From: Liolophura sinensis
Taxonomy: Eukaryota > Mollusca > Polyplacophora > Chitonida > Chitonidae
DNA: 64,000 nt
Assembly: GCF_032854445.1 (NCBI RefSeq)
Contig: NC_088305.1
Coordinates: 8,355,717 to 8,419,716 of the forward strand
Direction of reading: 5' to 3'
The notes below the pieces were generated by a model that did not search any database, was not told the origin of the DNA, and worked only from the letters and a program-made list of their open reading frames with translations. Both the position numbers and the translations under genes were made by a program. Positions within the stretch are counted from its first letter, which is position 1, and every line of letters starts with the position of its first letter. Shown in pieces: positions 1 through 11,264 of this stretch.

Positions 1-3000
1 AGAAGTCAACAGAGCCATCTTGTCGTCTTTGAAACACCTGGAAAGTCAGTTAACATCAAGTTTACCATTTACCAAACACAGACACAATTACTTTATGTCG
101 GAGTTTTATTTCACCTATACGACGGCAGTCAAGATTATGTGGGAACTGGGCAGCGCCCAGCGAATACCCACGAACATCCGCAAGTTGTTGCCAAAGGCAT
201 AATTAAAATATGAATTATTGATATATTTCCAACATAAGAACATCGTTCTGCGGTATTTGTATGTGCGTGTTCATGCACTTTTGTATGGATGTAGGATTGG
301 TTGACATGTGTTGGTGTTAGGTGGTTTTCAGAAGAGAGTTTTCTCTTGCAGAATGTTTTAAAATAATGTATTACTTTTATTAATACAACAACTTGTTAAA
401 GCGTCATTTCGCATGTCAGAGTAATTTTCGCTTCACAGAAGCATATGATTATTTATTGGATTTATTACCACACGGTCGACGTCTAACTCAGTGGGTTTGT
501 CAAACCCCACGATTTCCAATATCATTCCTTAACGTGACGTGTACCACCCTTTTACAGTAGCTGAGCCGATTTTTCTTCATACCTGTTATCTGGATAATTT
601 ATTAGCGCAAGCAGTATGGGGTAGCATAATCTAAGATCGCTTTGACCTCAAATTTATTTATTTTTTTATTTACTTGGTGGTTTACGCCGTGTTTAAGAAT
701 AGTTTGCATATGCGACGGCGGCTATTATTAAGGTGAGAGGAAACCGTGCAGAGCCCGGGGCAGTCACACGACCATCCTCCGGTTGCTGAAAGTCTTTCCT
801 ACGTACGTCTGGAGAGGAAGCCAGCATGAGCTAAAGTTGAACTTACAGGGACCGTATTGATGAGGTATTTTTAACCAATGAAACAATCATTTCAGTCGTT
901 CAATGCAAATTTCTTTATTTTTTTTTTGGACAAAAGTTTGATCTCAGACGTTGTTAGTTCTTACTGCTCTTGCGACAGGAGTTTTTTTTTCAGATGATTT
1001 CCAAAGTACGAGAGTTTCTCCTTTTCATAATTCCGGTGTTAAATATCAAATAAAATACAAAAAATAAGTTAATTTGTTGAAACTTTTGTTATTTCTGTTG
1101 AATATGTGACTGTATTATAGGTCACGATCTAACTACATTTCTAAGTGTTTTGTGTAAAATTATCACCACGGACCTTATTAACTTGGTGTTGTTCTGCACT
1201 GAGTTATCCACAAATGCACATGACCTGATTGTTTGATTCTGAAACGGCATTCCACTGTTTAGAATTGTCTAACAGGCGTAGATCTAGGCGTCATAGCAGA
1301 CAGTCGCAAACCAATCGTAAATCATGACGAGCGTTACAGGTTTGTCATTTTATTTATTTATTTGATTTATTTGATTGGTGTTTTACGCCGTACTCAAGAA
1401 TATTTCACTTATACGACGACGGCCAGCATTATAGTGGGTGGAAACCGGGCAGAGCCCTGGGGAAACCCACGACCATCCGCAGGTTGCTAGAAACCTTCCC
1501 ACTTACCGCTGGAGAGGAAGCCAGCATAAGCTGGACTTGAACTCACAGCGACCGCATTGATGGGAGACTCCTGGGTCATTACACAGCGCTAGCGCGCTAA
1601 CAACTGAGCCACGGAGGCCCCTGTCATTTTATAATCCCTATTTACAAACTCACCAACCATCCACCTCCCTGCGTCACCATGTCACAGTACACAAGGAAGC
1701 CTTTTCCCACTCCGAACGGAAACACTCGGTACACGCCGCTCTTTGTGTGGTTGCACTTCTGTATTAATGTACAATCCGTAGGATATGCGCATTCGAGAAA
1801 ATTGCTGTGATCTGAAAAAACAATTCCTGGCGTGGTATTAATTGTGATTTACATCAATACACGAAACATCGATCGTGGTAATACTCTGCAAACATTTGTA
1901 CACAAGAAATACTTGACCTGTACGATATCAGCCTATGATGATGATATCTGGACAAAACCATAACTGAATGATTCACTAGAATAACGCCAATTACAGTACT
2001 GTACCTCTCCCTGTCGATGTGAGAACTAACAAAAGTGAGCGGGCTACTATATCTATCCCATTATCGATATTGGAGAAACATCACGGAGGAAAGGTAAGGT
2101 CTTAGAGTTTTAAAAATTCAGTTTTTAACAAAGCTCTGTTGCACAGCCTTTACTGGTGAAGCTGGTCACCACAGTTTTTGTATTATTTTCACAATAAATT
2201 TTCCCTAAACACAATATTTAGGCTATGTTAATCTGTAAAGTGCAATTAAAAATACTAGGTTTAATTCGCGGAACTCTGGCCGGGTGACGTCAAAACTGTG
2301 CATACATCCCTCGATTGTGTATTGAAAAGCCCTACAAAGCATAGTCGAATCCATTAGGCCTACCCACTGTACCCCTACGTGTACACCTCTTTAATAGCTC
2401 TCTGAAAATATTATAAGTAAAACAGTTTTACAACAAATATCTTGAAAGAAAGGCTACCGGAGTCGTATTAGATCTGAGAAAAGCATAGAGGCTGCATGAT
2501 ACGATGGCCGATTTTCGCTCATATATCGACCACATAGATGATACAAATGCGCTCCTAACTGGTTCGCCTGACACCTATTGGACATCCACCGAATTATGGT
2601 CGTGTTTGTGGAAAAGTTTTCACGGTTTCACAGTTAACAGACTATAAATTTTTAAAGGCATGTTGAGCGATACAGGACTTAGACACAGGGATGCATGCAG
2701 TCGGGCCAGCCCATTGTGAGTTTCACTGACAGGCACAATCTGCCACTCAACGCCGTGAAACTAACGATCAAGTTAATCACTTGTGTTATATCGCCGGCAA
2801 AAATAAATAAGGCTTCAATTATACTGAATGGAAACAACGATTGGTGACCAATAGAAATGTAAATTTAAAATGTGCATGCGCACACAGCGGCTTCTAGCGA
2901 CTTCTTTAAGTTCGTGTCACAGGCTGCTGTTTCAAATAAAAAAAAAGCTAAATAAATTCTGCATTCAGGAAGAGAAAACCCGGAGGTATTTTTCGTTCAG

Positions 3001-4491
3001 ATTTTTGGGGGATATTATAAGGCTCGTCCTTCGGCCTTTTCTCTTTAGAAGGTTTGGCTGAATTAGCAAGTCTCATACGACTGCGATCTATTCCCCCGTA
3101 ATCAAAGTGCGGTTTTAACGAGATCTGGTCCGTATTTTGTAAATCAGTGGCTTAATGTCTGCAGTGAATGTACCACTGTGAGGTCAGAAGATCAGCGGTG
3201 GCTCGATCGTAGCGGAGTAGATTTTCTGATGTTTCATGACTAAATGACTAAGGTTTTGTTTTTTTTGTTTGTATTTTTTCGTGTTCGACGTTCTAAACCA
3301 TCGGAATGGATCCAGGGGGCGTCAGACTATCCATCTGCAGTTTGTAAGGCCAAGCGCTGGGGATATACTTTAATTATCTAAGCCAGCGAGGTCACCGAAA
3401 GTCATCTTGACATGCCAGAGTTGTCTTCAACTGGATTATTACTCATTCACATAAATTCACTCACATTCTTTGTTCAAATCAAAGTCTATTTGTTGAAATC
3501 GAAGATAAAATATCTCTTCATTCAAACTCCCCTTTTTGCACGATATATACTCGAAATGGGGTTCACTGCATGACCCTCCATATATTCATTTATTGTTTTA
3601 ATTGATATTTTACGTTACACTCAAGAATAATTAACTTATACTATGGCGGACAGCATGTATGGATGGAGGAAACCGGGAGAAACACATGAGCTAGATATGA
3701 ACTCAAAAGAACCGCATTGGTGAGAGGCTTCGGGGTCACTGTGCTGCATTAGTGTACTATGCTTTTCAATGGGATAGAACAAATCCATTGGACTTATTCA
3801 GTCACCTTTATCTTAAATTTAAACTCTTATTTTGACATCTGATTCTTAAGTTCGGTTGACAGCTCCTCAAGTGAAAACAAAGCTCAGAGTAACAGGCCTT
3901 CAGAACCAGGTGAATGTTTTGAGATCTTTAAGTTTATTTATTTGACTGGTGTTTTACGCCGCACTCAAGAATATTTGACTTATACGACGGCGGCCAGCAT
4001 GGTGGTGAGAGGAAACCGGAAGCAACCCACGACCATCTGCAGGTTGCTGCAGACCTTCCCACGTACGGCCGGAGAGACTAGTTCTTTACGTGGCTAAGCT
4101 TGTAATAGTGTAGGGAAAATTTTAAACTTTACGGTAAATTTAATCACTGCAAGTATTGTGTGAAATTACCAGTTGCACTTATCGTCTACTTAAAATAGTG
4201 TTTCCGATGCGAAATACATGTTGCTTACATTGTCTCAAAAAGATAACAATGACGGTTTCGTATTATTTCATGTTTTAGTCGGTGACAACTCCATGCGTGT
4301 GAACTACCGCACTGTTCTCAAACTAGTATGAATAAGTGTTATCAGATGTACATACCGGTCCACGTGGAAACATCGTCTTCATCGGCTTGTTCCACCAAAG
4401 GTTGAACATCAAACTTCTTCAAAAATGTGTTATAAGAAGATGCCACAAAGCCGACGCTGAACAAAAGAAGTCCACACATAACGGACAACAT
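1..4491 (-). CDS. Fibrinogen-related secreted protein, copy 1 (3' part outside window)
   Basis: Host gene read on the minus strand. Exon 1 (4356-4491) encodes a start Met, a hydrophobic signal peptide (MLSVMCGLLLFSVGFVASS) and an acidic linker, and ends at a GTATGT donor in phase 1. Exon 2 (1654-1811) has a TTTTTTCAG acceptor and encodes the FReD start with Cys-rich ECAYPTDC, then YCDMVTQGGGWL before a GTGAGT donor. Exon 3 begins at 37 with [13 protein letters not shown] and runs off the window edge at 1. Exons 4 and 5, by analogy with the other copies, lie to the left of the window. Exon sizes and phases equal those of copies 2 and 3. The family (ficolin, techylectin, mollusc FREP) binds acetylated sugars and acts outside the cell in recognition; that role is inferred here. 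No lesion is seen in the visible part. Confidence 0.85.
655..865 (-). repeat. SINE remnant, unit 1
   Basis: Diverged central and 3' parts (GGTTTACGCCGTGTTTAAG; CAGAGCCCGGGG) in the intron between FReD exons 2 and 3. Confidence 0.6.
1354..1621 (-). repeat. tRNA-derived SINE, full length (MetaSINE/Nin-DC-like), unit 1
   Basis: On the minus strand it starts with a tRNA-like head (GGGCCTCCGTGGCTCAGTTG, box A; GTGAGTTCAAGTCCAGC, box B). A conserved central domain and an ACGCCGTACTC-type 3' end (plus-strand reading) with ATTT repeats follow. Flanked by an 11-bp duplication TGTCATTTTAT (1343-1353, 1622-1632). It lies in the intron between exons 2 and 3 of FReD copy 1. The superfamily name is from memory of the central domain. 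Confidence 0.8.
3585..3760 (-). repeat. Old SINE remnant in intron 1, unit 1
   Basis: Weakly matching TTTTACGTTACACTCAAGAAT and GGAGGAAACCGGGAG parts. Duplicates at about 25117-25292 and 39800-39980. Confidence 0.5.
3932..4077 (-). repeat. SINE fragment in intron 1, unit 1
   Basis: 3' and central parts, cut before the tRNA head (ends at CGGCCGGAGAG). Unit 3 lacks it near 40100, by deletion or as an empty site. Confidence 0.65.
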
Positions 4492-4557
4492 CTTGGATTG
4501 TTAGAATCTGACACCTCTCGACTGAAGATTGTAGGTTCACATACACTCTACAGTGAC

Positions 4558-4563
4558 TTTATA
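4558..4563 (-). promoter_or_regulatory. TATA box of FReD copy 1
   Basis: On the minus strand GATATAAAGTC lies about 67-72 nt before the ATG at 4491. A start about 30 nt downstream would give a 5' UTR near 40 nt. The same box is kept at the same distance in copies 2 and 3. Confidence 0.55.
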
Positions 4564-5642
4564 TCTGCTTGCTCAAACCGGATTCGTGGGCTGTTTTGAC
4601 AGCTATTAACGTCATCACCGCACGCTGCTTTTCCCAACTGATGTTAAGAAAGCTGTAATTTAAAGCCTTTTTTACGTCATAAGAGAAAACATGCTAACTT
4701 TTTTTCTCCTTGTAACTGTTAAGACATATCCTAACTTAAATGTTGAGAAATTAATAAACCGTTTTGTGTATCGTTTAAAAGAGCTGATTAGTGAAGTTGT
4801 ACTTTGTTGAACACTAAATAATATTGGTATCGCACCCAGGGAGGTCAAGCGTATTTCCTGTCTCGGATAGGGTGTAAAGGTGACCATAATAAACTCCAGG
4901 CTATTCACCCTGTGATAAAATCTTAACTGAGGGTATGTTTCCATTCTACCAACCTGTCCCATTTGTCTTCCAAAATATTCTTCATACAAAAATTCTCCTT
5001 CTCAAAGACAGATCGAGAAAAAAATCTGATAAATGCTGTTATACTTTTACAGTGTCACATGACATAGACATGCAATTTTCTATAACAGCCCATCTCTTGT
5101 ATAATTACGTTGTTGTCTGTTTTACACTTTAAGGTAACGTCATTGGAAACCATTTCCGTTGTGACGCTGAACATACGTGATAGCAAATATCTATACTAGT
5201 ATGTGGCGATGGTTTCAGCCGAAAATATTTAAATTAAGTAGGGGGTCTTACTTTCAGTTCAAAAAAGCACAACTCTAAAAAGAAGATCAGAACATGTATG
5301 GTCCCATATAACAAGATAACAAGATACAATGTTAAATGGAGGGAAAGAGCCTAGTTCGGCAAAAGAGAACGTGATGTTTCTGTTGCAATTGGTGACACGT
5401 GTATGTGACACGGTCAACTGACCGACCCCATATTCTGCCTTCATTCTGCAAGATTTAAGAATGTATTGGTTAAAGTGTTTGTGCTTTTTGTCTTACGTCA
5501 ATAACAGTGATAATACGGAGAAGAAATAGATTGACTGAAATATTCCATGAAAAACGGCGTTCAACTGGCAACACTTAAATAACTGTACATCTTATAATAC
5601 TGCATACTGCATCTACAGCTATAACGGTATTTCCCCACTATA

Positions 5643-5712
5643 TTGCTGGCCGCCGTCGTATGGTTGAAAGAATATTGAGTACGGCGAAAAACATCAGTTA
5701 AATAAAATAATA
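5643..5712 (+). repeat. SINE 3' end fragment, unit 1
   Basis: GCTGGCCGCCGTCGTATGG to AGTACGGCG and an AATAAA-rich tail. Duplicates at 27173-27245 and 41675-41732. Confidence 0.6.
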
Positions 5713-6619
5713 AATCGACGGTTACAAATGTCTTAAAGCGGAGACATGGATCTTAACTGACACAGAGACGAAACACTATATATCAAGACTGCTGGAAGAC
5801 TTGAATCGCAATGGAATTTTGTAATGTAAACCTAAGATACGCCTTGATCAAAACCCGTATACAGTGCACTGGGACTAAACGTATCCCCTGTCTTCAGGAT
5901 CCGGGTTAAGCGAAACCAGATATACACGTTGACGGACTCGACGTAAGTCTACACCAAATAAAGGAGTCGGATTAAGCCAGATTACATCTATACATTCACG
6001 TATACATAACAAAACTCTCAGAGCAAGGTCGACGATGAAATCTCAAACCCAGTGTTTTTGCAGGACGGAGTGTAAAATTTCTTGAGACGTAACGTGAACT
6101 GATTTATGGTCATGTGGACTTTAGAGCATACACTAGAAGAACGCTTAAGATGAGGGTCACATGTGTGTGACATGTGTGATGTATTAGGGACCAGCACAAA
6201 CTTTTTTACCTATATAAACTGACGAGTATGTTTTTGTATATATGTTACAGTGGCTTTGAATTTAAATCGCATGAGAATTTGTAGAACAGAGAGCAGTACA
6301 TTTTGATATCAAACTGCAATTTTAGAATTTTGCGAAGTAAAATATCCGTTGGTCAGAGATTAGAATTAGTCAACTAAACGAAAGTTTAATAATTCTAAGA
6401 TTACTCCAATTGTAACTGTTAAGATCTACTGTTGTATTTGGTTTTGGTGGGATTGGTTTTCTATATATTCCAGATGTGTACAGATTGTTCTGTAATCTGC
6501 TGAAGTCATTATTTCGTGCGGATAATTTCGTGTTCAGACTAGTAATCGTTCATTGTCTTGGATTGTCTTACATTATTGTGGACAGATCATATTTAATTGC
6601 TCCGAGGCTTGTTTTTAAT

Positions 6620-7010
6620 TATTTTCTACATGTAGAACCACCTTCACGTGTGGAATGGTCATTCTAATTTTTTTACGAAAAAAACGTAGAACCACCTAGT
6701 GCCACATAGGTACTCTAGAACTGCTTCCTCGTGATGATTGATCATTCTAATATCTTATGTAAATAATGCACAATTACCTCCATGCTGGAGCTGGTCATTG
6801 TTTTAGACCAAATAGGCACTGTAAAACCTCCTTCATGTAGGGACTGGTCATTCTTATGTAAAATATGTAAAATATTTTTATGTAAATCCAACAGCATCAC
6901 CTCCACACAGGGCCAGTAATTCTTATAGCCTATAATGGCCATTCTTATTGCTTATACATGTACTACAAATCGACGCTGGGGCTGGTCATTGTTATAGCCC
7001 ATATAGATAT
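6620..7010 (+). repeat. Degenerate tandem repeat with GGTCATT core, unit 1
   Basis: The phrase CACCTNCNNNTGGGGNCTGGTCATT(C/G)TTATA recurs about six times at 50-80-base spacing (TCATT or a variant near 6657, 6741, 6792, 6846, 6915, 6985). Duplicates at about 28150-28550 and 49605-49985. Confidence 0.55.
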
Positions 7011-7377
7011 ACCACCATATGACTGATTTAAAAAACAGAAAATGAGCCTCGTGCATGTGTGACAAAATTCATAAATGATTTGTTTGCCAGTTATTTTCAG
7101 TCAAAAATTGTCCAACCTCCAGCCAAACTTTAAATAGATTAATATACATATAATTTTAATGGTGTAAAATTTTGAAAAAAAAATATATAACGTTGCATAA
7201 AAGCGTAGTATCTTTGTTGTGTCTTTACATTCCTGAGCAATAGGACCCTGGTGTATGAATAAAGCTGCTGTTTTTGTCAACATATGCATACACTGTATAT
7301 ATAATCCACACTGCAGAGGTCTTCACAAGCAGTTGTGTACAGATTATAGACAAATGTTTGCAGGAGGCACCCTCCTA

Positions 7378-7428
7378 ATGTATAAGTGAAATATTCTTGA
7401 GAACGGCTTGAAACACCAATCATATAAA
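7378..7428 (+). repeat. SINE 3' tip, unit 1
   Basis: TATAAGTGAAATATTCTTGA and CACCAATCATATAAA. Duplicates near 28913-28966 and 50356-50403. Confidence 0.55.
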
Positions 7429-7545
7429 AAAAGTTTTCCGTTACTCACATACAATGTGTGGCACACTGCGTTTAGAGGAAATTTCGAGAAAATTGAAGTA
7501 GACAGAAGAAAACTGAATTTATTGCACCTTATTATTTGACATTAT

Positions 7546-7680
7546 CTTATTTGTGTTTTACACCGTACTCAAGAATATTTCACTAATAGTAGCAGGAAAC
7601 TGGGCAGAGCCCGGGGAAAACCCACGACCATGCGCACCTGCTACCACGTACGACCGGAGAGAAAACCAGCATGAGCAAAT
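7546..7680 (-). repeat. Internally shortened SINE, unit 1
   Basis: TTTTACACCGTACTCAAG to CCGGAGAGAAAACCAGCATG, with short internal losses. Duplicates near 29078-29206 and 50519-50648. Confidence 0.6.
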
Positions 7681-10080
7681 ATAAACGGATATAAAACTGA
7701 TGTCTTCCATGCTGAATAATTTTTACGCACAAATTTCAAACTACCAAAAGCACTTAAGGATATATTAGGCTTGTTACACAGATGAACTGCCCATCATATG
7801 CTGCATTATTATATGGCGAATTTAGCATTGTTAAAGGACACATGAAAAAAATGTTACATCTTTTAATAACCCCTCTATTTTCTACATATGTTTCGTTGAT
7901 AGCTGGAAAATTTCGGAAAAGACGTCATTGACGAACTTACTAAGAACGCGAGGACAGTTTTGCGTACACCCACCCAACCCCACGCCCAATTCGGATTCTT
8001 TTTCCACACATATTTGTTTGATAGTTATTATTGTTGACCTCACCACTGTAGAATACTTTTTTTCTGCACTGACCTCTGGGCCATTAAGAAAACTGCAGTG
8101 TAAAGCCAATTTTACTTCCCAAAGAAGAAAGCTGTGGCGCTTTTTTGTACTTTTATATCTTACGACGCAACCCAAGCTGCATATTGAGAGATAAAAACCA
8201 ACCGTTTCGCAGAAACCTTAGTAGGCCTACTGGCTACATACATATTATTCATAACCTACTTAACAAAGTGCTGAAACGAAAGACAGGAAAGGAACTGCTG
8301 CCAAATTTCAGGAGCCATAGGAAAACATATCAGCTTAAAAAAACGGAAATCAAACTTATAAAAAAAAAATTAGATTCCGCTATAAGTATGTCTGAAATAC
8401 ATTTGACAATAATGAGCTGGTTACTAACGATAGTTCGGTTGCCTTCGGCATGACCAGAAAAAAAAGCAGGATATGCCACAGTTTTACTACTGTCAGCATG
8501 TGTTCAAATTACGCGCGTCAAGTCTATACTACACCTACACAGTTGGGAGACACGTACAGGTTTACTTCGGTGCAGATGATTGTGTATCTTGTTCAGGCAT
8601 CGACTTCTGTGATCGGTTGATCCTTAGCATTCATAAAAAATAAACCAAGCGTTAATAAACCAAACACTCCACAGCGCACATTATAATATAAACACCCATT
8701 TTATACAAAAAATAATAATAGTAGAAGCGCGATTTGAGGGTGTTTTGTTTTGATGTTGGCGGCAACCAGTCCCAGTCTGAAGCAGTCACATTCCATGCTG
8801 GTTGGAGTAGTACACAAACTTTTAGCCACTTGAGTCCATGCTGAGGTATGTGGACGAGGTCATGGTCCCATATTTTCAGAAACCAAGGAAAGTCCTAAAG
8901 TTACGACCCACACAAAAATGCCTGGACATTTTTGACCTCGCCTGTATAAAGTAGAGGAGTCGCTTATGTCGAACCCTGGGCGTCGGCGTCGAATAACAGA
9001 GAGAGCAATTTTAAACAAAGTGTTAGTGTAGTATCTGTTAAACCACTGCAGATATTGGGGTCAGCGTTTGCACACAATTAGATCACAGCAGCACGAGGGG
9101 AATATTCCATCGTTGATTGGGTTTGTGCATATTAAATACCGTGAATTACTAAATTTCTGACTTAATATATAGTGTATATTAGAATCACTGTTAGACAAAA
9201 ATGTTAGAGATGGTATCTTAGCAGGTATTGTATGTATTGACCTGAGGCTTTACATGCATATAAAGCACAATGAGGCAATGCGGGTTGGTCCATCGCTCCA
9301 ATTTTAAGTTGCTGCATTTAAGGCAGGCCAGGGAGAAAATTTACTAGCAAAACTGATGCGGAGCAACATTTGCAGAATTACAAATGCGACAGTCCGTCGT
9401 CGTCATGGAGACGAAGTGTTATTCACTTCGCCCATTACGCCGTCATTAATGTACAATAATATTACTTTCCTAAACATGAGAGCGGTATTAGCTTGTCAGG
9501 ACCGGCAGTTAACAGGTGGTTATCTCCCTTAGCACCTACATATATAATGAGAGCTTTAATTGTGTTCGACCACTTTGGTCTGCAGTCTAGATAAATTTCT
9601 TTAAGCATTTAACATGCATATGTTGGCTGTAAGCTACTTGAGACACCAAAAAAATTTCACCGTTTTCTAAATTTCAAGCTCTTATTTGAGAAAACATGAT
9701 TTCCAAGCACTTTCTTCATCTAGAATCACACCTAAAATCAAGAAGTTTAGAGGCCTCGAACGAACAATGTCACTCCGACTAGAGATTGTACATATTCTAT
9801 ATTGAAAAATCAGTGGCAACAGCCTTTTACCAGGTGGAAACTGTAGATCGGATGTATCCACTGTGTACCTGGATGACAGCCTGAATTTGTCTGATACCAC
9901 CTGTCTGCCTCCTGATACAATGACGGCGAAGATGCTGCCATTCCTCGTGCATGACAGCTCCCAGTTAGGCCAGATCATGAACATGTAGGTCCATTGCTAC
10001 CACAGGACGACCCCATGGCCCAATTGACGTAAAGCGATACCAAATGGACACAGACCCCCATTACAACTTCCGTTTTTCGA

Positions 10081-10498
10081 TAGGGACGATTGTAGTTCTG
10101 TGAATTTTAGGGTATAAAGTCTTTTTTTGCTCCCAGGCGTCCATTTTTGGTGCACAGGTGCATGCTTGGTATTAAAATGCAGGAAACTGTCTAAACTTTG
10201 AGGAGGTATGAGCTTTATTGATGAAAGTTTGAAATTCTGGGTGAGAGGACACAAGGTGTGAGGTAGTGATGAGGCTGCGAGTGACGTCCCCTTGGCGTTG
10301 CTAGGCACGCCTCCCAGCTGCCGGCATGGAAAGGTCCAGATTTTGACGGTCAACCTATGTCAAAATTTTTATGGCTTCTTTCTCACAGGCTGGGCCAGGT
10401 ATGCACCAAAGCTTATTGGCCACGGAATGTTTGGGACTGAGCTACAGCACTAGACGTTAACATTGTCGCTTATGGAAAATTAATGGGGGTCCGAGGCC
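10081..10498 (+). repeat. Left 418-bp direct repeat of the DNA transposon
   Basis: Nearly identical to 14153-14570 and in the same direction. It ends with the element's right-end sequence (GGGGGTCCGAGGCC), although it lies at the left end. Together with the 35 bp before it, it forms a 453-bp unit with inverted repeats at both ends, like a short non-autonomous derivative. Confidence 0.85.
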
Positions 10499-10756
10499 TG
10501 TACTGACGAAGTCACCAAAATGTGAAAAATGTCACTATGCGCTTAGATTTTGCAGCAGCCTGATTATTTTTGGTGGGTATGTCTGTGATGTGTTTTGCAT
10601 TGATTGAGCCATTTTATAGCTTCTTGGGGCGATTTATTTTTTGAAAATATCCATTTTGATGAAAAATTGGTAAAATGCTGTTCAGTGTAGGGTAGCATGT
10701 GTATAGGCATCCTGAAATGAACAACATGCAACGTTATAGTATTCCTACGCTTGAAA
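10499..10756. other. Transposon body, 5' of the endonuclease gene
   Basis: No gene or clear promoter seen. It begins right after the internal right-end-like sequence, where a left terminal repeat of a complete element would be expected but is absent. Confidence 0.4.
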
Positions 10757-11155
10757 ATGGAGACGTTCAGAGCAGAAATTGCAGCAAAAATTGAAAGTTA
10801 CAGTGTTTATAGCGAAAACGCAGCCTGTCGAGTGTGGACTGGACCATTGACGAGGGATGGTCGATATGGCCTTGCCTCCTACAAAGACCCCGTCACACAT
10901 CGATGGAAGAAGAAACCCATCAGCAGACTTGTTTATATGGCCAGACAGAGGCTGTCACATTTAGATCCCAAGCTTGATTGTTCACACGTGTGCCACAACA
11001 CTCTCTGTGTAAATGTGGACCACATAAGCTTGAAACCGCATTGTGTTACCAATAACAGGCAGCGCTGCTGCAACGTAGGGCGCTGTCTCGGCCATGGGCA
11101 GTATGCAAGGTGCATGCTGCATTTAGGACTGAGCAGGTTGGTTTCCCCTCATTAA
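10757..11155 (+). CDS. I-PpoI-type His-Me finger (HNH-like) endonuclease, zinc-binding
   Basis: Single-exon gene of 132 aa starting at ATG 10757 in good context (GAAAATGG). The frame also opens upstream to 10721 without another ATG. The C-terminal half shows the zinc-binding loop of I-PpoI-like homing endonucleases (Pfam zf-His_Me_endon kind): SH(77)xC(79)HNxxC(84)xNxxxH(89), then NN(99-100)R, C104/C105, C110, H113 and C119. H77 and N99 or N100 match the catalytic His and metal-binding Asn. C79, C84 and H89 match the first zinc set, and C104, C110, H113 and C119 the second. An N-terminal CRVWTGPLTRDGRYG resembles the start of this fold. It presumably cuts DNA; target and role are unknown. An AATAAA follows at 11160. 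It is intact while the neighbouring transposase is broken. Confidence 0.75.
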   Translation: METFRAEIAAKIESYSVYSENAACRVWTGPLTRDGRYGLASYKDPVTHRWKKKPISRLVYMARQRLSHLDPKLDCSHVCHNTLCVNVDHISLKPHCVTNNRQRCCNVGRCLGHGQYARCMLHLGLSRLVSPH

Positions 11156-11264
11156 AAATAATAAATAACAGATGTGTTTCAGATTTTGCTCAATTTCTGT
11201 TATCATTTTTTAATTTCTTTCATAAGCGACAACAGCAGTGACAAATTATATACAAAACTGGCGG

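Larger units (their letters stand above)
4620..10041. other. Intergenic DNA, unit 1
   Basis: Upstream of FReD copy 1. Holds SINE fragments and the GGTCATT repeat listed separately; otherwise no gene is seen. Short open frames here (for example 7882-8453) lack family motifs. Confidence 0.5.

Noticed and set aside
20-202. 60-aa plus-strand open frame, repeated in units 2 and 3
   Set aside because: Antisense of FReD exon 3 running into an old SINE; no protein features.
3465-3535. Possible coiled-coil exon on the minus strand between FReD exons 1 and 2
   Set aside because: It reads SLNEEIFYLRFQQ with a GTGAGT donor, but its phase does not fit exon 1, while exon 1 joins exon 2 directly in frame. 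The acceptor is poor.
4336-4599. 87-aa plus-strand open frame, repeated in three units
   Set aside because: Antisense shadow of the signal-peptide exon and promoter of the FReD gene.
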